Positions 25,318 through 34,836 of a stretch of 64,000 bases of DNA are shown piece after piece. The notes beneath the pieces are model-generated. The model was not told the origin of the DNA, ran no database searches, and saw only the letters and a program-made list of their open reading frames with translations. This stretch comes from Dolichospermum sp. DET69. Lineage in GTDB: Bacteria > Cyanobacteriota > Cyanobacteriia > Cyanobacteriales > Nostocaceae. Position 1 is the stretch's first letter; each line of letters starts with the position of its first letter. Position numbers and translations under genes: made by a program. The stretch covers positions 33,501 to 97,500 of the forward strand of contig CP070233.1 of assembly GCA_017355425.1 (NCBI GenBank). Reading direction: 5' to 3'.

Positions 25318-26373
25318 ATGAGAAAAACTGTTTTTTTTAACATTGGATGGATGAAACATTATCAAGGTATTACTACTGAAGATGATATTGAGGGTGGAGG
25401 AGAGTTTATTAATGACAATAAATATGGACATGAAATTTTTAATTTTCAGGCTTTTAATGATTATATGTATGGTTACGTTCAGCCTGGTGGAACTGGTAAC
25501 TATTTAGAGAGAAAAATAAACATTGATAGATTAGATACAGCAAAACAAAATTTAGTTCATGATGTTATATGTGTTTGGGTAGCATCAAATCCAGATAAAA
25601 ATGGTACTTGGGTTATAGGTTGGTATGAAAATTCAACTGTTTATCGGAATTATCAGCAAGCACCACCTAATTCTAATAGAATTTTTAAAGATACCCATTT
25701 AGGTTATCGGGTTACAGCAAAAGTAAAAGATTGTGTATGTTTACCTATTGAGAAAAGAAATTTACAAGTTCCAAGATCGCAACAAATAAAGGGTGGTATA
25801 GGACAATCAAATATTTGGTATGCTGATAGTGAAGAAAAAGATATTATAGAGTTTCGCCAAAAAGTAGAGAATTTTATCCAAGAGTATCGAAATTCAGATA
25901 GCATAAAACTAATAAATATTCGGCAAGAACTTGATCAAGATTTTTTCAATACAAATATTATCAATTTAGAAGATGCAAGAAAACGAGTTTTAAGATCAAT
26001 AGTTTGTCGTCAAGGACAATCTCAATTCCGTCAGAAACTTCTCACAGCATACAAAGGTAGATGTGCTATTTCTGGTTCTGATGTAGAACCTGCTTTAGAA
26101 GCAGCACACATTATTCCCTATCTTGGATTACATAGTAATATTACTTCTAATGGATTATTGCTTAGAGCAGATATTCATACTTTATTTGATCTCAATCTCA
26201 TTACTATTCATCCAGAGACTATGAAAGTTTTAGTTGCACCTAAATTAATGAAAACGCAATGTCGGGCATTTTATCAAAAAACAATTACACTTCCTGAGAA
26301 TGAAGCCGATAGACCTGATAAAAAGGCAATAGAAAAACATTATACAGAGTGCGATCACCTGTGGCAGTTCTGA
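25318..26373 (+). CDS. HNH endonuclease
   Basis: A 351-aa protein with a C-terminal HNH nuclease domain: RCAISGSDVEPALEAAHIIPY, SNGLLLRADIHTLFDLNLITIHP (about residues 247-300). The N-terminal ~180 residues (FNIGWMKHYQG..., VWVASNPDKNGTWVIGWYEN) form a separate domain I cannot name; a DNA-recognition or modified-base-reading role would fit other HNH restriction-type proteins but is inference. It lies alone inside a toxin-antitoxin-rich zone, so a defence role is plausible. Confidence 0.85.
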   Translation: MRKTVFFNIGWMKHYQGITTEDDIEGGGEFINDNKYGHEIFNFQAFNDYMYGYVQPGGTGNYLERKINIDRLDTAKQNLVHDVICVWVASNPDKNGTWVIGWYENSTVYRNYQQAPPNSNRIFKDTHLGYRVTAKVKDCVCLPIEKRNLQVPRSQQIKGGIGQSNIWYADSEEKDIIEFRQKVENFIQEYRNSDSIKLINIRQELDQDFFNTNIINLEDARKRVLRSIVCRQGQSQFRQKLLTAYKGRCAISGSDVEPALEAAHIIPYLGLHSNITSNGLLLRADIHTLFDLNLITIHPETMKVLVAPKLMKTQCRAFYQKTITLPENEADRPDKKAIEKHYTECDHLWQF

Positions 26374-26407
26374 AAGCGATCTCTATCCTTAATACTGTTT
26401 TTTAAAA

Positions 26408-26845
26408 TTACAAACCTCTTTGTACAATCTCTCGAATTTCTCTAACAAACTCAGCAGGAGTTTGGATAATTAATCCACTCTCAATACCAACTTCCGCAGT
26501 AAAATCTTTAGTATTCAAGCTTAATAAACGATCAACTTTTGCCAACACAGCAGCAGCTAAAATAGGCGCGTCTTTAGCTTCAATAATCCTAACCCAACGA
26601 TTACTTTCTTCTAGAGTTGGATCAGGTTCAATTTCTGGATTAATAGCTGCTATTAACTGCGAGAAAATTGGTAAAGCATCAGGTAATTTTTTCCTGATAT
26701 TTCGTTCACACTCTAATAAAACTTGCTCTGATATCACTAACTGAAACAAACCAATTTCCGCCATTGTTAACACAGCGCGACTAGCTCCTGTACGAGAAGC
26801 AGCACCAGCAATGAGAATGCTAGAATCAGCAAAAACCTTACGCAT
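26408..26845 (-). CDS. PIN-domain toxin
   Basis: A 145-aa PIN protein starting MRKVFADSSILIAGAASRTG at 26845, with LLECERNIRKKLP, IIEAKDAPILAAAVLAKVDRLLSLNTKDF. The start at 26845 is preferred over an upstream ATG because it begins at the PIN motif and overlaps the AbrB-like antitoxin stop by 8 bp, a usual coupling. It is the fourth PIN toxin in this 7-kb zone. Confidence 0.85.
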   Translation of the reverse strand: MRKVFADSSILIAGAASRTGASRAVLTMAEIGLFQLVISEQVLLECERNIRKKLPDALPIFSQLIAAINPEIEPDPTLEESNRWVRIIEAKDAPILAAAVLAKVDRLLSLNTKDFTAEVGIESGLIIQTPAEFVREIREIVQRGL

Positions 26846-27137
26846 TGTGATCTTTCTCTTGCCAAATTGCTGCCCTTTCTGCTGCCAAACCCTGGAGTAA
26901 ATCACCTAGTTCTAAACCTGCATCTTCCATCATTGCTGTAATTTTGTCGGCAATTTGTGGAACTTGCGGCTGTTTTGGAGTAAGTAAAACAACATTACCA
27001 ATTTGCAATAATGTCAACGTATCACCTGTAACTAAGCTAAAATGCACCTTTAAATCTTCTGGAATAGTAATTTTTCCCTCATTTTCTATGCGAATAGGGA
27101 AAGCTTTAATTTCCATATTTTCTGATATATAAGTCAT
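26838..27137 (-). CDS. AbrB/SpoVT-type antitoxin
   Basis: A 99-aa protein whose core is MEIKAFPIRIENEGKITIPE followed by DLKVHFSLVTGDTLTLLQIG, the swapped-hairpin AbrB DNA-binding fold. The family start is probably the Met at 27116; the annotated ATG at 27137 adds seven residues. The C-terminal acidic helix (MMEDAGLELGDLLQGL) should bind the PIN partner. The pair is read as antitoxin then toxin. Confidence 0.85.
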   Translation of the reverse strand: MTYISENMEIKAFPIRIENEGKITIPEDLKVHFSLVTGDTLTLLQIGNVVLLTPKQPQVPQIADKITAMMEDAGLELGDLLQGLAAERAAIWQEKDHNA

Positions 27138-27139
27138 AC

Positions 27140-27306
27140 TTAGTCGTTTATATGGGTTTTTGTAGGGACATTTTCACCAAACATCCCTAAATCTATTGTA
27201 AATGTTGCTGTACCGGAGCGCCTTGTAATCGCTAAAAATTCGATATCATTAAAACCGAAAATAAAACCAAAGTTTCGTAACTTAGGAGATATTGACTAAA
27301 ACCTTA
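27140..27306 (-). pseudogene. Open-frame remnant upstream of the AbrB-like gene
   Basis: A minus-strand open frame without an early start codon reads NFGFIFGFNDIEFLAITRRS and continues to GMFGENVPTKTHIND, with its stop only 2 bp before the AbrB-like ATG. Composition looks protein-like, but I do not recognise it. It may be the 3' end of a lost gene of the same operon. Confidence 0.3.
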
Positions 27307-27429
27307 TTTTCTTCTTTGCGTCTTTGCTCCTTAGCGACTTTGCGCGAAACAATATTTAATATTCTAGGTAAATATGAATAATTTGATTAATGCTGGGTGA
27401 GATAACCCACCCTGCAAAGTATTTAATCC

Positions 27430-29784
27430 TTACTGTCGCGCCATAATAGTCCGCATTTCAGCTTCCCGATCTTGAATCAAATCGCCACTGACATCAACCA
27501 TCACACTATAAATCTTCCCCGTAAACTTAAAAGGCGGCTCATAATCCGGTGTTACAGGCGCACCAGGGGCAATTCCACAGGTGACACCACTAGTCAAACC
27601 TAATGCTAAAGGAGTAGTTACAGGCACATCAATCTGCCCGACCAATCTCTCATCAATATACAATTGGGCGCGTCCTGGTGATCCTTTCCCCTTGGCTAAA
27701 TCTGGTTGACCCGTGACCTTAAACTCAAAGCGCAACTGGTGACGACCTGCCGGCACAGATGACCCAGATTCAACATGATAGAGCGATCGCCCCACATAAT
27801 TATGAACCCAGTGCAGTTTACCACTTTGGACATAGAAAGAATAGCCACTATCATTACCCCCATGAGCCAGTAATATCCCTTCAGCACCACCTGGGGGAAT
27901 CTCCACATCAGCCGTAATACTGTGGGGACGATTTAACACCCTCACCGCACTACCGGCTGGAATCGCTTGAGTATCAGGATAGTAAACATAGCGGCTACGA
28001 TTGACAGCAATTTGCGGGCGTTCTTCCGCGAATCGTTGCACGCCACGTCCATCCACAGGCAACACATTATACTTGCCAGCCTCAATATACCAAGTGGCAA
28101 TCATCTCAATTAACTTAGGACGATTATCAGCCGCAATATTGTGATTTTCCGCAAAATCTGAAGCGACGTGATACAGTTCCCAATGATGAGTATCCAAATC
28201 TGTCAGAGTTTCCGCCGAAATCGCCTCACCAAAAAATTGCCCCGCTTCTGTAAATGAGGGACCCGGCCAAGGACAAACCGCCCGCCAACCATCATAGTAA
28301 AGAGAACGATGTCCCATCATCTCAAAATACTGAGTCAGATGCTTAGTAGGTGCGGTACTATGATTAAAAGTATGGGCAAAACTGACACCTTCAATGGCAG
28401 ATTGAGTCACACCCTTAATCGTTGTGGGTGGTTCAATTTCCAGTAATTCCAGCACCGTCGGCATAAGGTCAATAGCATGAGCATACTGAGTCCGAATTTC
28501 GCCTCTTGCTTCAATACCTTGACTCCAATGCACAATTAAAGGATCGCTGATTCCCCCTCGATAGGTTTCCCGTTTCCACCGCCGGAAAGGCGTATTCCCT
28601 GCCCAAGTCCAGCCCCAAGCATAATGGTTAAAGGTTTCTGCACTGCCTAATTTATCCAAGGCTTTGAGATTTTCCTCTAGGGATTCTGGCACATTGTTAA
28701 AAAACAGGTTCTCATTCACTGAACCAGTTGGTCCCCCTTCCGAACTTGCGCCATTGTCCGAGATCACCATAATGACAGTATTCTCGAATTCACCGATAGA
28801 TTTAAGGAAATCGAGTAAACGACCGATATGGTAGTCAGTATGGGTTAAAAAACCAGCATATACTTCCATCATCCGAGCATAAAGCCGTTTTTCGGCCGCA
28901 GGGAGAGTATCCCAGTGCGGGACATCGGGATCATGACGAGAAAGTTCGGCATCTGCGGGAACAATCCCCATTTCTTGCTGACGGGCAAAAACCTTTTTTC
29001 TGTAAGCTTCCCAACCATCATCAAATTGTCCAGCATAGGCATCAGCCCATTCTTTGGGGACATGATGGGGGGCGTGCATTGCCCCTGGACAGAAATACAT
29101 GAAAAAGGGTTTATCTGGGGCAATCTGCTTGGCATCAGCGATAAAGCTAATAGCCTTGTCTGCTAAATCTTCGGTTAAATGGTAGCCTTCTGCGGGGGTC
29201 TTTTCTGGCTTAACGGTGTGGTTGTCATAAACCAAATCTGGATAATATTGGTGAGTTTCTCCGCCTAGAAAGCCATAAAAACGCTCAAAACCGCGACCGA
29301 GAGGCCAGCGATCATAGGGTCCTGCGGCTGAAAGTTGGTCTGAGGGGGTTAAATGCCATTTTCCTAATGAGTATGTGTTATAACCCTTCTGGAGTAATAT
29401 CTCTGAGAGAAATCCATTTTCAAAGGGAATATTCCCATTACCACCGGGATAACCCGTAGACCCTTCTGTAATGCAGGACATGGCGTTAGAATGGTGATTG
29501 CGCCCAGTCAGCAGACAAGAACGGGTGGGAGAACACAGTGCCGTTGTGTGTAGATTATTGTAGCGCAATCCATTGGCGGCTAGTGTGTCTAGGTTGGGGG
29601 TTTTGATGGGACTTCCGTAACTTCCAAATTGTCCAAAACCTGTATCATCGAAAACGATAAATAGGACGTTTGGTGTATTTTCTTTTGCCCGCAATGGTTC
29701 TGGCCAAGCTGGACTGGATTTATCAACTGTCCGGCCGATGACTCCGGGGAAGGTGGTTCCGAGTTTGTATTCATGCAGAGACAT
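27430..29784 (-). CDS. Arylsulfatase-type sulfatase
   Basis: A 784-aa sulfatase, counting from ATG 29784, which has AGAGG about 7 nt upstream; the longer frame adds 12 unlikely residues. Metal ligands lie in VFDDTGFG (46-47), and the catalytic motif CSPTRS at 84-89 places the formylglycine precursor at Cys84 and Arg88. ISDNGASSEGG supplies the second Asp/Asn metal pair. The C-terminal ~200 residues form a beta-rich domain. No signal peptide is seen, so it appears cytoplasmic. It releases sulfate from organic esters and may serve sulfur scavenging. It needs a formylglycine-generating enzyme; none is in the window. Confidence 0.93.
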   Translation of the reverse strand: MSLHEYKLGTTFPGVIGRTVDKSSPAWPEPLRAKENTPNVLFIVFDDTGFGQFGSYGSPIKTPNLDTLAANGLRYNNLHTTALCSPTRSCLLTGRNHHSNAMSCITEGSTGYPGGNGNIPFENGFLSEILLQKGYNTYSLGKWHLTPSDQLSAAGPYDRWPLGRGFERFYGFLGGETHQYYPDLVYDNHTVKPEKTPAEGYHLTEDLADKAISFIADAKQIAPDKPFFMYFCPGAMHAPHHVPKEWADAYAGQFDDGWEAYRKKVFARQQEMGIVPADAELSRHDPDVPHWDTLPAAEKRLYARMMEVYAGFLTHTDYHIGRLLDFLKSIGEFENTVIMVISDNGASSEGGPTGSVNENLFFNNVPESLEENLKALDKLGSAETFNHYAWGWTWAGNTPFRRWKRETYRGGISDPLIVHWSQGIEARGEIRTQYAHAIDLMPTVLELLEIEPPTTIKGVTQSAIEGVSFAHTFNHSTAPTKHLTQYFEMMGHRSLYYDGWRAVCPWPGPSFTEAGQFFGEAISAETLTDLDTHHWELYHVASDFAENHNIAADNRPKLIEMIATWYIEAGKYNVLPVDGRGVQRFAEERPQIAVNRSRYVYYPDTQAIPAGSAVRVLNRPHSITADVEIPPGGAEGILLAHGGNDSGYSFYVQSGKLHWVHNYVGRSLYHVESGSSVPAGRHQLRFEFKVTGQPDLAKGKGSPGRAQLYIDERLVGQIDVPVTTPLALGLTSGVTCGIAPGAPVTPDYEPPFKFTGKIYSVMVDVSGDLIQDREAEMRTIMARQ

Positions 29785-30032
29785 AAATCTGACCTCTTGA
29801 GAATATTTAATTTTTAACAAAAAGCTCGAAATTCTATATCCTCTTTAGGAGGGGGTAATTTATAAATTTATGGACTGAATTACCATACCGAGAAAACTAA
29901 TTAAGGGACTTCCAGTAAATAAATTATCCCATCCCAATAAATAAATATAATGAACAAACGAACCACAGAGGCACAGAGAACACAGAGAGAGAAGAAATAG
30001 AGAGGGTTTTTGGCAAAAAGGGCTATTTAGTT

Positions 30033-30293
30033 ATGAAAAACATCACTCAATTAACTCAGCTAGAATTTGTTTTACTAAAATTAGTTGACAAAGGAAAAGG
30101 TCAATGGAGTTGGTATGAATTAGCAAATGCACTTTCCCGTCAAGATGTTCCCAGAGAACCTGATATGATGGAAGTTTTAAAAAATCTTGCCCATCGGGGG
30201 TTAGTCAACCGTTATGTAGAAAAAGATTCACCACGCGATCGCTGGGAATTAACGTTAGAAGGAATTGTCGTTTTAGAGGCTATGAACCTGTAA
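30033..30293 (+). CDS. Small winged-helix-like protein
   Basis: An 86-aa protein: KNITQLTQLEFVLLKLVDKG, WYELANALSRQDVPREPDMM, NLAHRGLVNRYVEKDSPRDRWELTLEGIVVLE. The helix-helix-wing layout suggests a winged-helix DNA-binding or MarR-like fold, but it is not a recognised family to me. It ends directly against the stop of the convergent response-regulator gene. A conserved cyanobacterial protein of unknown function is the likely annotation. Confidence 0.6.
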   Translation: MKNITQLTQLEFVLLKLVDKGKGQWSWYELANALSRQDVPREPDMMEVLKNLAHRGLVNRYVEKDSPRDRWELTLEGIVVLEAMNL

Positions 30294-31001
30294 TCATTTG
30301 TACTCCTGAAGAACACTTTGCAAAAGTTCTGGTGATTTGAGACGATATCCTAGACCGTGCATAGTTTCAATAAAATCTTCTGGTGCGCCAACTGCTTTGA
30401 GTTTTTGACGGACACTTCTGAGATGAACTTTAATAGTATGTTCGTCGGGAGATGTTTCGCTTGTCCACAGATTTTCAATAATCACGCTGCGACTGATAAC
30501 TCGCCGACCATTTCTTAATAGTAATTCTAAAAGACTGTATTCTTTTGGTGTTAAATGGAGGAAATTATTTTTATAACTGACTTCGTAGGTACTAGGGTTA
30601 AGTTGTAAATCTCCCCATTGTAATATAGGCGTGGAGCTTGTGTTACCTCGACGCAATAAAGCCCGAATCCGCGCAAATAATTCACCTAAATCAACGGGTT
30701 TAATGATGTAGTCATCTGCTCCAGCATCTAAGCCATTAATCTTGTTACTAATTGTATCACAAGCCGTGATCATCAAAATCGGCATTTGATGACCATGAGA
30801 CCGCACCCGATGACATAAAGTAATACCATCAATTTCTGGTAGCATCACATCCAAGAGCAGCAGATCATAGTTTATGGCTTTGGTACAATCCCAAGCAACT
30901 TCTCCGTCGGCAGCAATATCAACAACATAGAGTTGGTCGCTTAGTGCCTCTGCTAAAGTTTCTGCTAGACGAATATCGTCTTCAACTAAAAGAATCCTCA
31001 T
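30294..31001 (-). CDS. OmpR/PhoB-family response regulator
   Basis: A 235-aa regulator starting MRILLVEDDIRLAETLAEAL at 31001; the frame is open 11 codons further upstream but the family starts here. The receiver has Asp51 (LLLDVMLPE) and Lys (IIKPVDL); the C-terminal winged helix binds DNA (EYSLLELLLRNG, HLRSVRQKLKAVG, TMHGLGYRL). No kinase is adjacent, so it is an orphan. It is divergent from the pec operon across 417 bp carrying a direct repeat, so control of pec is possible but unproven. Confidence 0.92.
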   Translation of the reverse strand: MRILLVEDDIRLAETLAEALSDQLYVVDIAADGEVAWDCTKAINYDLLLLDVMLPEIDGITLCHRVRSHGHQMPILMITACDTISNKINGLDAGADDYIIKPVDLGELFARIRALLRRGNTSSTPILQWGDLQLNPSTYEVSYKNNFLHLTPKEYSLLELLLRNGRRVISRSVIIENLWTSETSPDEHTIKVHLRSVRQKLKAVGAPEDFIETMHGLGYRLKSPELLQSVLQEYK

Positions 31002-31011
31002 TAGCTGTAGA

Positions 31012-31137
31012 TGAATAGAAATTGAAAGTTGCAACTTAGTAATTAATCTATAGGAAAATGGCTATATCCACATCCCACTAAATGAATAGAAGTCGAAACT
31101 TAGTAATCACTTTACAGGAAAATGGCTATATCCATAT
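31012..31137. promoter_or_regulatory. Imperfect direct repeat between response regulator and pecB
   Basis: Two copies of a 55-62-bp segment (31012-31073 and 31083-31137) share TGAATAGAA, AACTTAGTAAT and AGGAAAATGGCTATATCCA. They lie at the 5' end of the regulator gene and about 280 bp upstream of pecB. They may be binding sites or a local duplication. The remainder of the gap to 31418 is AT-rich and must carry the pec promoter. Confidence 0.55.
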
Positions 31138-31418
31138 CGGGGAGAAATTAGGGCATTTTCGCCATAAAAACCGCAAAAAATCTAATTTTACCGACCATAA
31201 ACACATAATACTTCTTCTAAATCTGCAATACTTCTTTACAAACTCGATTGCGAATTGTAACGATTTCTATTTTTCTACTAATCTTTCCGATTTATTTACT
31301 ATTTCCTTACCTATTTATTTACACCTGACCCATTAATCTTGTGAACATAAGGCAGGGGAAAGAAACACCACCGCCGCCACAACCCAGGCAAAACCTGACA
31401 GTTTAGGAGAAATTGAAG

Positions 31419-31937
31419 ATGCTTGATGCTTTTTCTAGAGTAGTTGAACAAAGCGATCGCCAAGGTGCATATTTGACCGATGATCAAATTAATGCTCTTT
31501 CCGCTATAGTTGCAGATGGCAACAAACGCTTAGATGTTGTTAACCGTTTGACCAGCAACGCTTCCGCAATCACAGCTAATGCTTATCGCGCATTAGTAGC
31601 TGAACAACCCAACGTATTTGGTCCTGGCGGCGCTTGTTTCCACCACCGTAACCAAGCAGCTTGTATTCGTGATTTAGGCTTCATTTTACGTTATGTTACC
31701 TATTCCGTAGCGACTGGAGATGCCAGCACTATGGATGATCGTTGTTTGAACGGTTTGCGCGAAACCTATCAAGCATTAGGAACACCTGGCGCTACAGTTG
31801 CTTCCGGGATTGGCAAAATGAAAGATGCAGCGATCGCTATTGCTAATAATAACGCTGGTATTACCCGTGGTGATTGCAGCAACTTAATGTCTGAAGTAGC
31901 TAGTTACTTTGATCGTGCAGCAGCAGCAGTTGCTTAA
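31419..31937 (+). CDS. pecB: Phycoerythrocyanin beta subunit
   Basis: A 172-aa phycobiliprotein starting [20 protein letters not shown] at ATG 31419 (AGGAG upstream); an earlier TTG adds two residues and is not needed. Chromophore cysteines Cys82 (AACIRDL) and Cys153 (TRGDCSNL) correspond to beta-84 and beta-155, and carry phycocyanobilin in this family. The segment [10 protein letters not shown] separates it from CpcB. It pairs with PecA to form the outermost rod discs of the phycobilisome. First gene of pecBACEF. Confidence 0.97.
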   Translation: MLDAFSRVVEQSDRQGAYLTDDQINALSAIVADGNKRLDVVNRLTSNASAITANAYRALVAEQPNVFGPGGACFHHRNQAACIRDLGFILRYVTYSVATGDASTMDDRCLNGLRETYQALGTPGATVASGIGKMKDAAIAIANNNAGITRGDCSNLMSEVASYFDRAAAAVA

Positions 31938-31994
31938 TTTTGAATCGAATTTTCATCTGATCATCCATAATACATTTCCCGGAGAATTTTAACT

Positions 31995-32483
31995 ATGAAG
32001 ACCCCTCTAACCGAGGCTATTGCTGCTGCTGACTCTCGTGGCGCATACTTAGGCAACACCGAAATGCAGGCTATCTTTGGTCGCATGAGCCGCGCTCAAG
32101 CTGGCTTGAATGCTGCTAAAGCCTTCAACCAAAACGGTAAAAAATGGTCTGAAGCTGCGGCTAACCACGTTTACCAAAAATTCCCCTACACCACCCAAAT
32201 GCAGGGTTCTCAATACGCTTCTACCCCAGAAGGTAAATCCAAATGTGTTCGTGACATCAGCCATTACCTCCGCACCATCAGCTATTGCTGTGTGGTTGGT
32301 GGCACAGGCCCATTAGATGAGTATGTAGTTGCAGGCGTAAAAGAATTTAATGCTGCTTTGGGTTTATCCCCCAGTTGGTATGTAGCCGCATTGGAATTTG
32401 TCCGCGACAACAATGGCTTATCCGGTGACGTAGCTGGAGAAGCAAATATTTACCTCAACTATGCTATCAACGCATTGAGCTAA
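31995..32483 (+). CDS. pecA: Phycoerythrocyanin alpha subunit
   Basis: A 162-aa phycobiliprotein: [20 protein letters not shown] start, Cys84 (KSKCVRD) for phycoviolobilin, and Cys98-Cys99 (SYCC), the pair linked to the photoreversible chemistry of PecA. Green-light absorption at about 570 nm is the family property. Start codon follows a purine-rich site (CCCGGAG). It is the second gene, 57 bp after pecB, and its chromophore is attached and isomerised by PecE/PecF. Confidence 0.98.
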   Translation: MKTPLTEAIAAADSRGAYLGNTEMQAIFGRMSRAQAGLNAAKAFNQNGKKWSEAAANHVYQKFPYTTQMQGSQYASTPEGKSKCVRDISHYLRTISYCCVVGGTGPLDEYVVAGVKEFNAALGLSPSWYVAALEFVRDNNGLSGDVAGEANIYLNYAINALS

Positions 32484-32503
32484 AAATTTACAAGTTAAAC
32501 GAG

Positions 32504-32539
32504 TAAGGGGAAAGGGAAAAATGCTTTCTTTTCCCCTTA
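32504..32539 (+). terminator. Intercistronic stem-loop between pecA and pecC
   Basis: TAAGGGGAAA pairs with TTTTCCCCTTA across a short loop (32504-32539). Such stem-loops between structural and linker genes of phycobiliprotein operons are known to stabilise or partly terminate the message so that subunits are made in excess of linkers; here that role is inferred. Confidence 0.7.
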
Positions 32540-32562
32540 TTTGATCATAAGGAGTTAAAAGC

Positions 32563-33396
32563 ATGACCCTTTCAATGGAACAGAGGTTAGGCATCAGTGC
32601 GGTTTTAGACACAAAAATCGAACTACGCCCTAATTACAGCGAAGACGAATTACAGCAAGTCCTCAAATTTGCTTACGAACATATATTTGGACGCGAACGA
32701 GTTTATATTGGTGGAACTTTCGCTAGTGCAGAAGCATTGCTGAGAGATGGAAAAATTAGTGTGCGCCAATTTGTGCAAACATTAGCAAAATCCGAATTTT
32801 ACAAAGATCGCTTCTTTTATAGCAATTCCCAAATTCGCTTCATTGAACTGAATTATAAGCATTTGTTGGGACGCGCTCCCTACGACCAGTCAGAAATTGC
32901 CTATCATGTAGATGTCTATGCTGCTCAAGGTTATGATGCAGAAATAGACTCTTATATTGACAGCCAAGAGTATAATAATGCCTTTGGTGATTCCACAGTT
33001 CCCTACTTCCGGGGATTCAAGTCAATTGATGGCATGAAACAAGTAGGATTCAACCGCTTGTTTACACTGTATCGGGGTAATGGTAACAGCGATAATGCTG
33101 GCACAAAAAGCCCCCGCTTACGGCAACAATTGGCAATGAATTTGCCTAATGTCATCATTCCTCCCAGCACATCTATCAGATTTATATCTGATATTGGTTT
33201 TGGACAATTAAAGAGTTCTTCCACTCGTGGAGACAACCGGATGTATGTGATGGAAGTTATCGCTGGTGGAGTTGGTACTAAAGTAACAATTCGTCGTAGC
33301 CGACAGTTGTACAATGTACCTTTTGATCAACTTTCCCAGAAGTATCAACAAATTCACAAACAAGGCGGCAAAATTATCAGCGTCAGACCTGTATAA
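32563..33396 (+). CDS. pecC: Phycoerythrocyanin-associated rod linker PecC
   Basis: A 277-aa linker: N-terminal PBS linker domain (about 15-170, with [20 protein letters not shown] and [19 protein letters not shown]) and C-terminal CpcD-like domain (about 220-275, [20 protein letters not shown]). It joins PecBA hexamers to the phycocyanin rod. It has AAGGAG-type spacing before ATG and sits after the intercistronic hairpin. Confidence 0.96.
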   Translation: MTLSMEQRLGISAVLDTKIELRPNYSEDELQQVLKFAYEHIFGRERVYIGGTFASAEALLRDGKISVRQFVQTLAKSEFYKDRFFYSNSQIRFIELNYKHLLGRAPYDQSEIAYHVDVYAAQGYDAEIDSYIDSQEYNNAFGDSTVPYFRGFKSIDGMKQVGFNRLFTLYRGNGNSDNAGTKSPRLRQQLAMNLPNVIIPPSTSIRFISDIGFGQLKSSSTRGDNRMYVMEVIAGGVGTKVTIRRSRQLYNVPFDQLSQKYQQIHKQGGKIISVRPV

Positions 33397-33448
33397 ACGT
33401 AGTTGGTGATTAATCAAATTACCAATTATAAATCTGGTGAAAAAGAAT

Positions 33449-33476
33449 GTAGAGACGTTCCATGGAACGTCTCTAC
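33449..33476. repeat. 28-bp perfect palindrome between pecC and pecE
   Basis: GTAGAGACGTTC, CATG and the complement form a perfect palindrome, a dispersed repeat type in cyanobacteria. It can form a hairpin between linker and lyase genes and may reduce pecEF transcription. A partial copy of the 10428 repeat (about 33525-33593) follows. Confidence 0.75.
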
Positions 33477-33594
33477 AAATATTCTGAATAACCCATATTA
33501 AAATTCGGAAGTTGTGTATTAGATCAACAGGATAAATCAATCATCTTCACATTCATCCTGTTCATCTTTTAATCCTATAAATCCTGATTCTGAC

Positions 33595-34377
33595 ATGATT
33601 ACTACTTCTCCTGCTGAACCAATTCTCTCACCTGAAACGGCAATTACATCCTTAGATAATGAGGATAATCAAATTAGATATTATGCTGCTTGGTGGTTGG
33701 GAAAACATCAAATTCAGTCAGCTTGTGCAGCCCTTTGTTATCAACTCCAAGACGTGCGTTATCGCACAGTTCAAGGTGGCTATCCCTTACGTCGTCAAGT
33801 TGCTCGCGCTTTAGGACAACTCAAAAATATTGAAGCAGTACCCGCTCTCATAAATGCCCTAAACTGTGATGAAGATGAGCAATTTCGGGAAGTTGTCATT
33901 GAGGCTTTAGGAAAAATTGGCGATTCTACTGCGGCTGTTCCTCTATTACAACTTTTACAATCTGGTACACCCCAACCCTACGAAGCCTTAATAGAAGCCT
34001 TGGGAGAATTAGGGGTAATAGAAGCGCGTCCACTTGTTGAGCCATTTTTAAAACATGACTCGGAAAGAGTCCAATGTGCTGCGGCTCGTTACCTGTATAT
34101 CATCACCCAAAAACCGGAATATCTCGAACGCATTATCCAAAATCTTAATCACGAAAATCCTTATTTACGCTGGGCTGCGGCCTTCGATTTAGGAGCAATT
34201 GGTCATATAGAAGCAGCAGAAGCAATTGTACAAGCAAAAGTTGGTAATAGCCTCAAACTATTAAACCTAAAACGGATTTTAGAAACAGTATTAGAAAGCG
34301 ATAAATCAGAAATAGAAAAACAACAAGCGACTCAAACCCTATTTCAAATAATTGATCAACTATTAATCCAACTTTAA
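33595..34377 (+). CDS. pecE: Phycoviolobilin lyase-isomerase subunit PecE
   Basis: A 260-aa HEAT-repeat protein: YYAAWWLGKHQIQSACAALC, TVQGGYPLRRQVARALGQLK, EVVIEALGKIGDSTAAVPLL and similar units along its length. It is related to CpcE. With PecF it attaches phycocyanobilin to Cys84 of PecA and isomerises it to phycoviolobilin. It is followed by pecF after 21 bp. Confidence 0.95.
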   Translation: MITTSPAEPILSPETAITSLDNEDNQIRYYAAWWLGKHQIQSACAALCYQLQDVRYRTVQGGYPLRRQVARALGQLKNIEAVPALINALNCDEDEQFREVVIEALGKIGDSTAAVPLLQLLQSGTPQPYEALIEALGELGVIEARPLVEPFLKHDSERVQCAAARYLYIITQKPEYLERIIQNLNHENPYLRWAAAFDLGAIGHIEAAEAIVQAKVGNSLKLLNLKRILETVLESDKSEIEKQQATQTLFQIIDQLLIQL

Positions 34378-34398
34378 TAATAAACAAACTTACCAATT

Positions 34399-34836
34399 AT
34401 GAACACAACATTAGAACAAATTGCTTCCCCAAAAGTAGAATCTCTAATTGCAGATTATCACACCTGCATAGATCAGAATGAACAAGCAAAAATTATCAGC
34501 ATTCTCGCTGAACTTGGTGATGATCTCGCAATAGATTTATTGGTGGATGTAGTAGGTGTAGAAGTTGCCAATCATTGCCAAGGAAATGTGCGTCGAGTGG
34601 CAGCTAGGGGCTTGGAAAAGATGGTTATTTCTACTACGAATTCTGAAAAAAGACAAAAGGCAATTGATAAGCTTTCTTGGGCTTTATTAAATGCTGAAGA
34701 TTGGGCGTTGCGTTATGCGGCTGCGGTGTCTTTGGGAGCAGTTGGGACTGTGGAAATAAATACTATCCTTTACCAAGCTATGACGCAAGAATCGGACAGA
34801 GTTGTTAAAGAAAGGATTCAGATGATTTTGAAATAA
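34399..34836 (+). CDS. pecF: Phycoviolobilin lyase-isomerase subunit PecF
   Basis: A 145-aa HEAT-type protein. It carries NHCQGNVRRVAARGLEK (His59-Cys60), the His-Cys dipeptide linked to the isomerase step of PecF and not found in CpcF. It is shorter at its termini than some PecF proteins (about 170-210 aa), but the start MNTTLEQIASPKVESLIADY looks natural. It acts with PecE on PecA. Confidence 0.95.
   Translation: MNTTLEQIASPKVESLIADYHTCIDQNEQAKIISILAELGDDLAIDLLVDVVGVEVANHCQGNVRRVAARGLEKMVISTTNSEKRQKAIDKLSWALLNAEDWALRYAAAVSLGAVGTVEINTILYQAMTQESDRVVKERIQMILK

Noticed and set aside
31082..31336. 84-codon plus-strand frame upstream of pecB
   Set aside because: It runs through the direct repeat and the pec promoter region and has no protein-like character.
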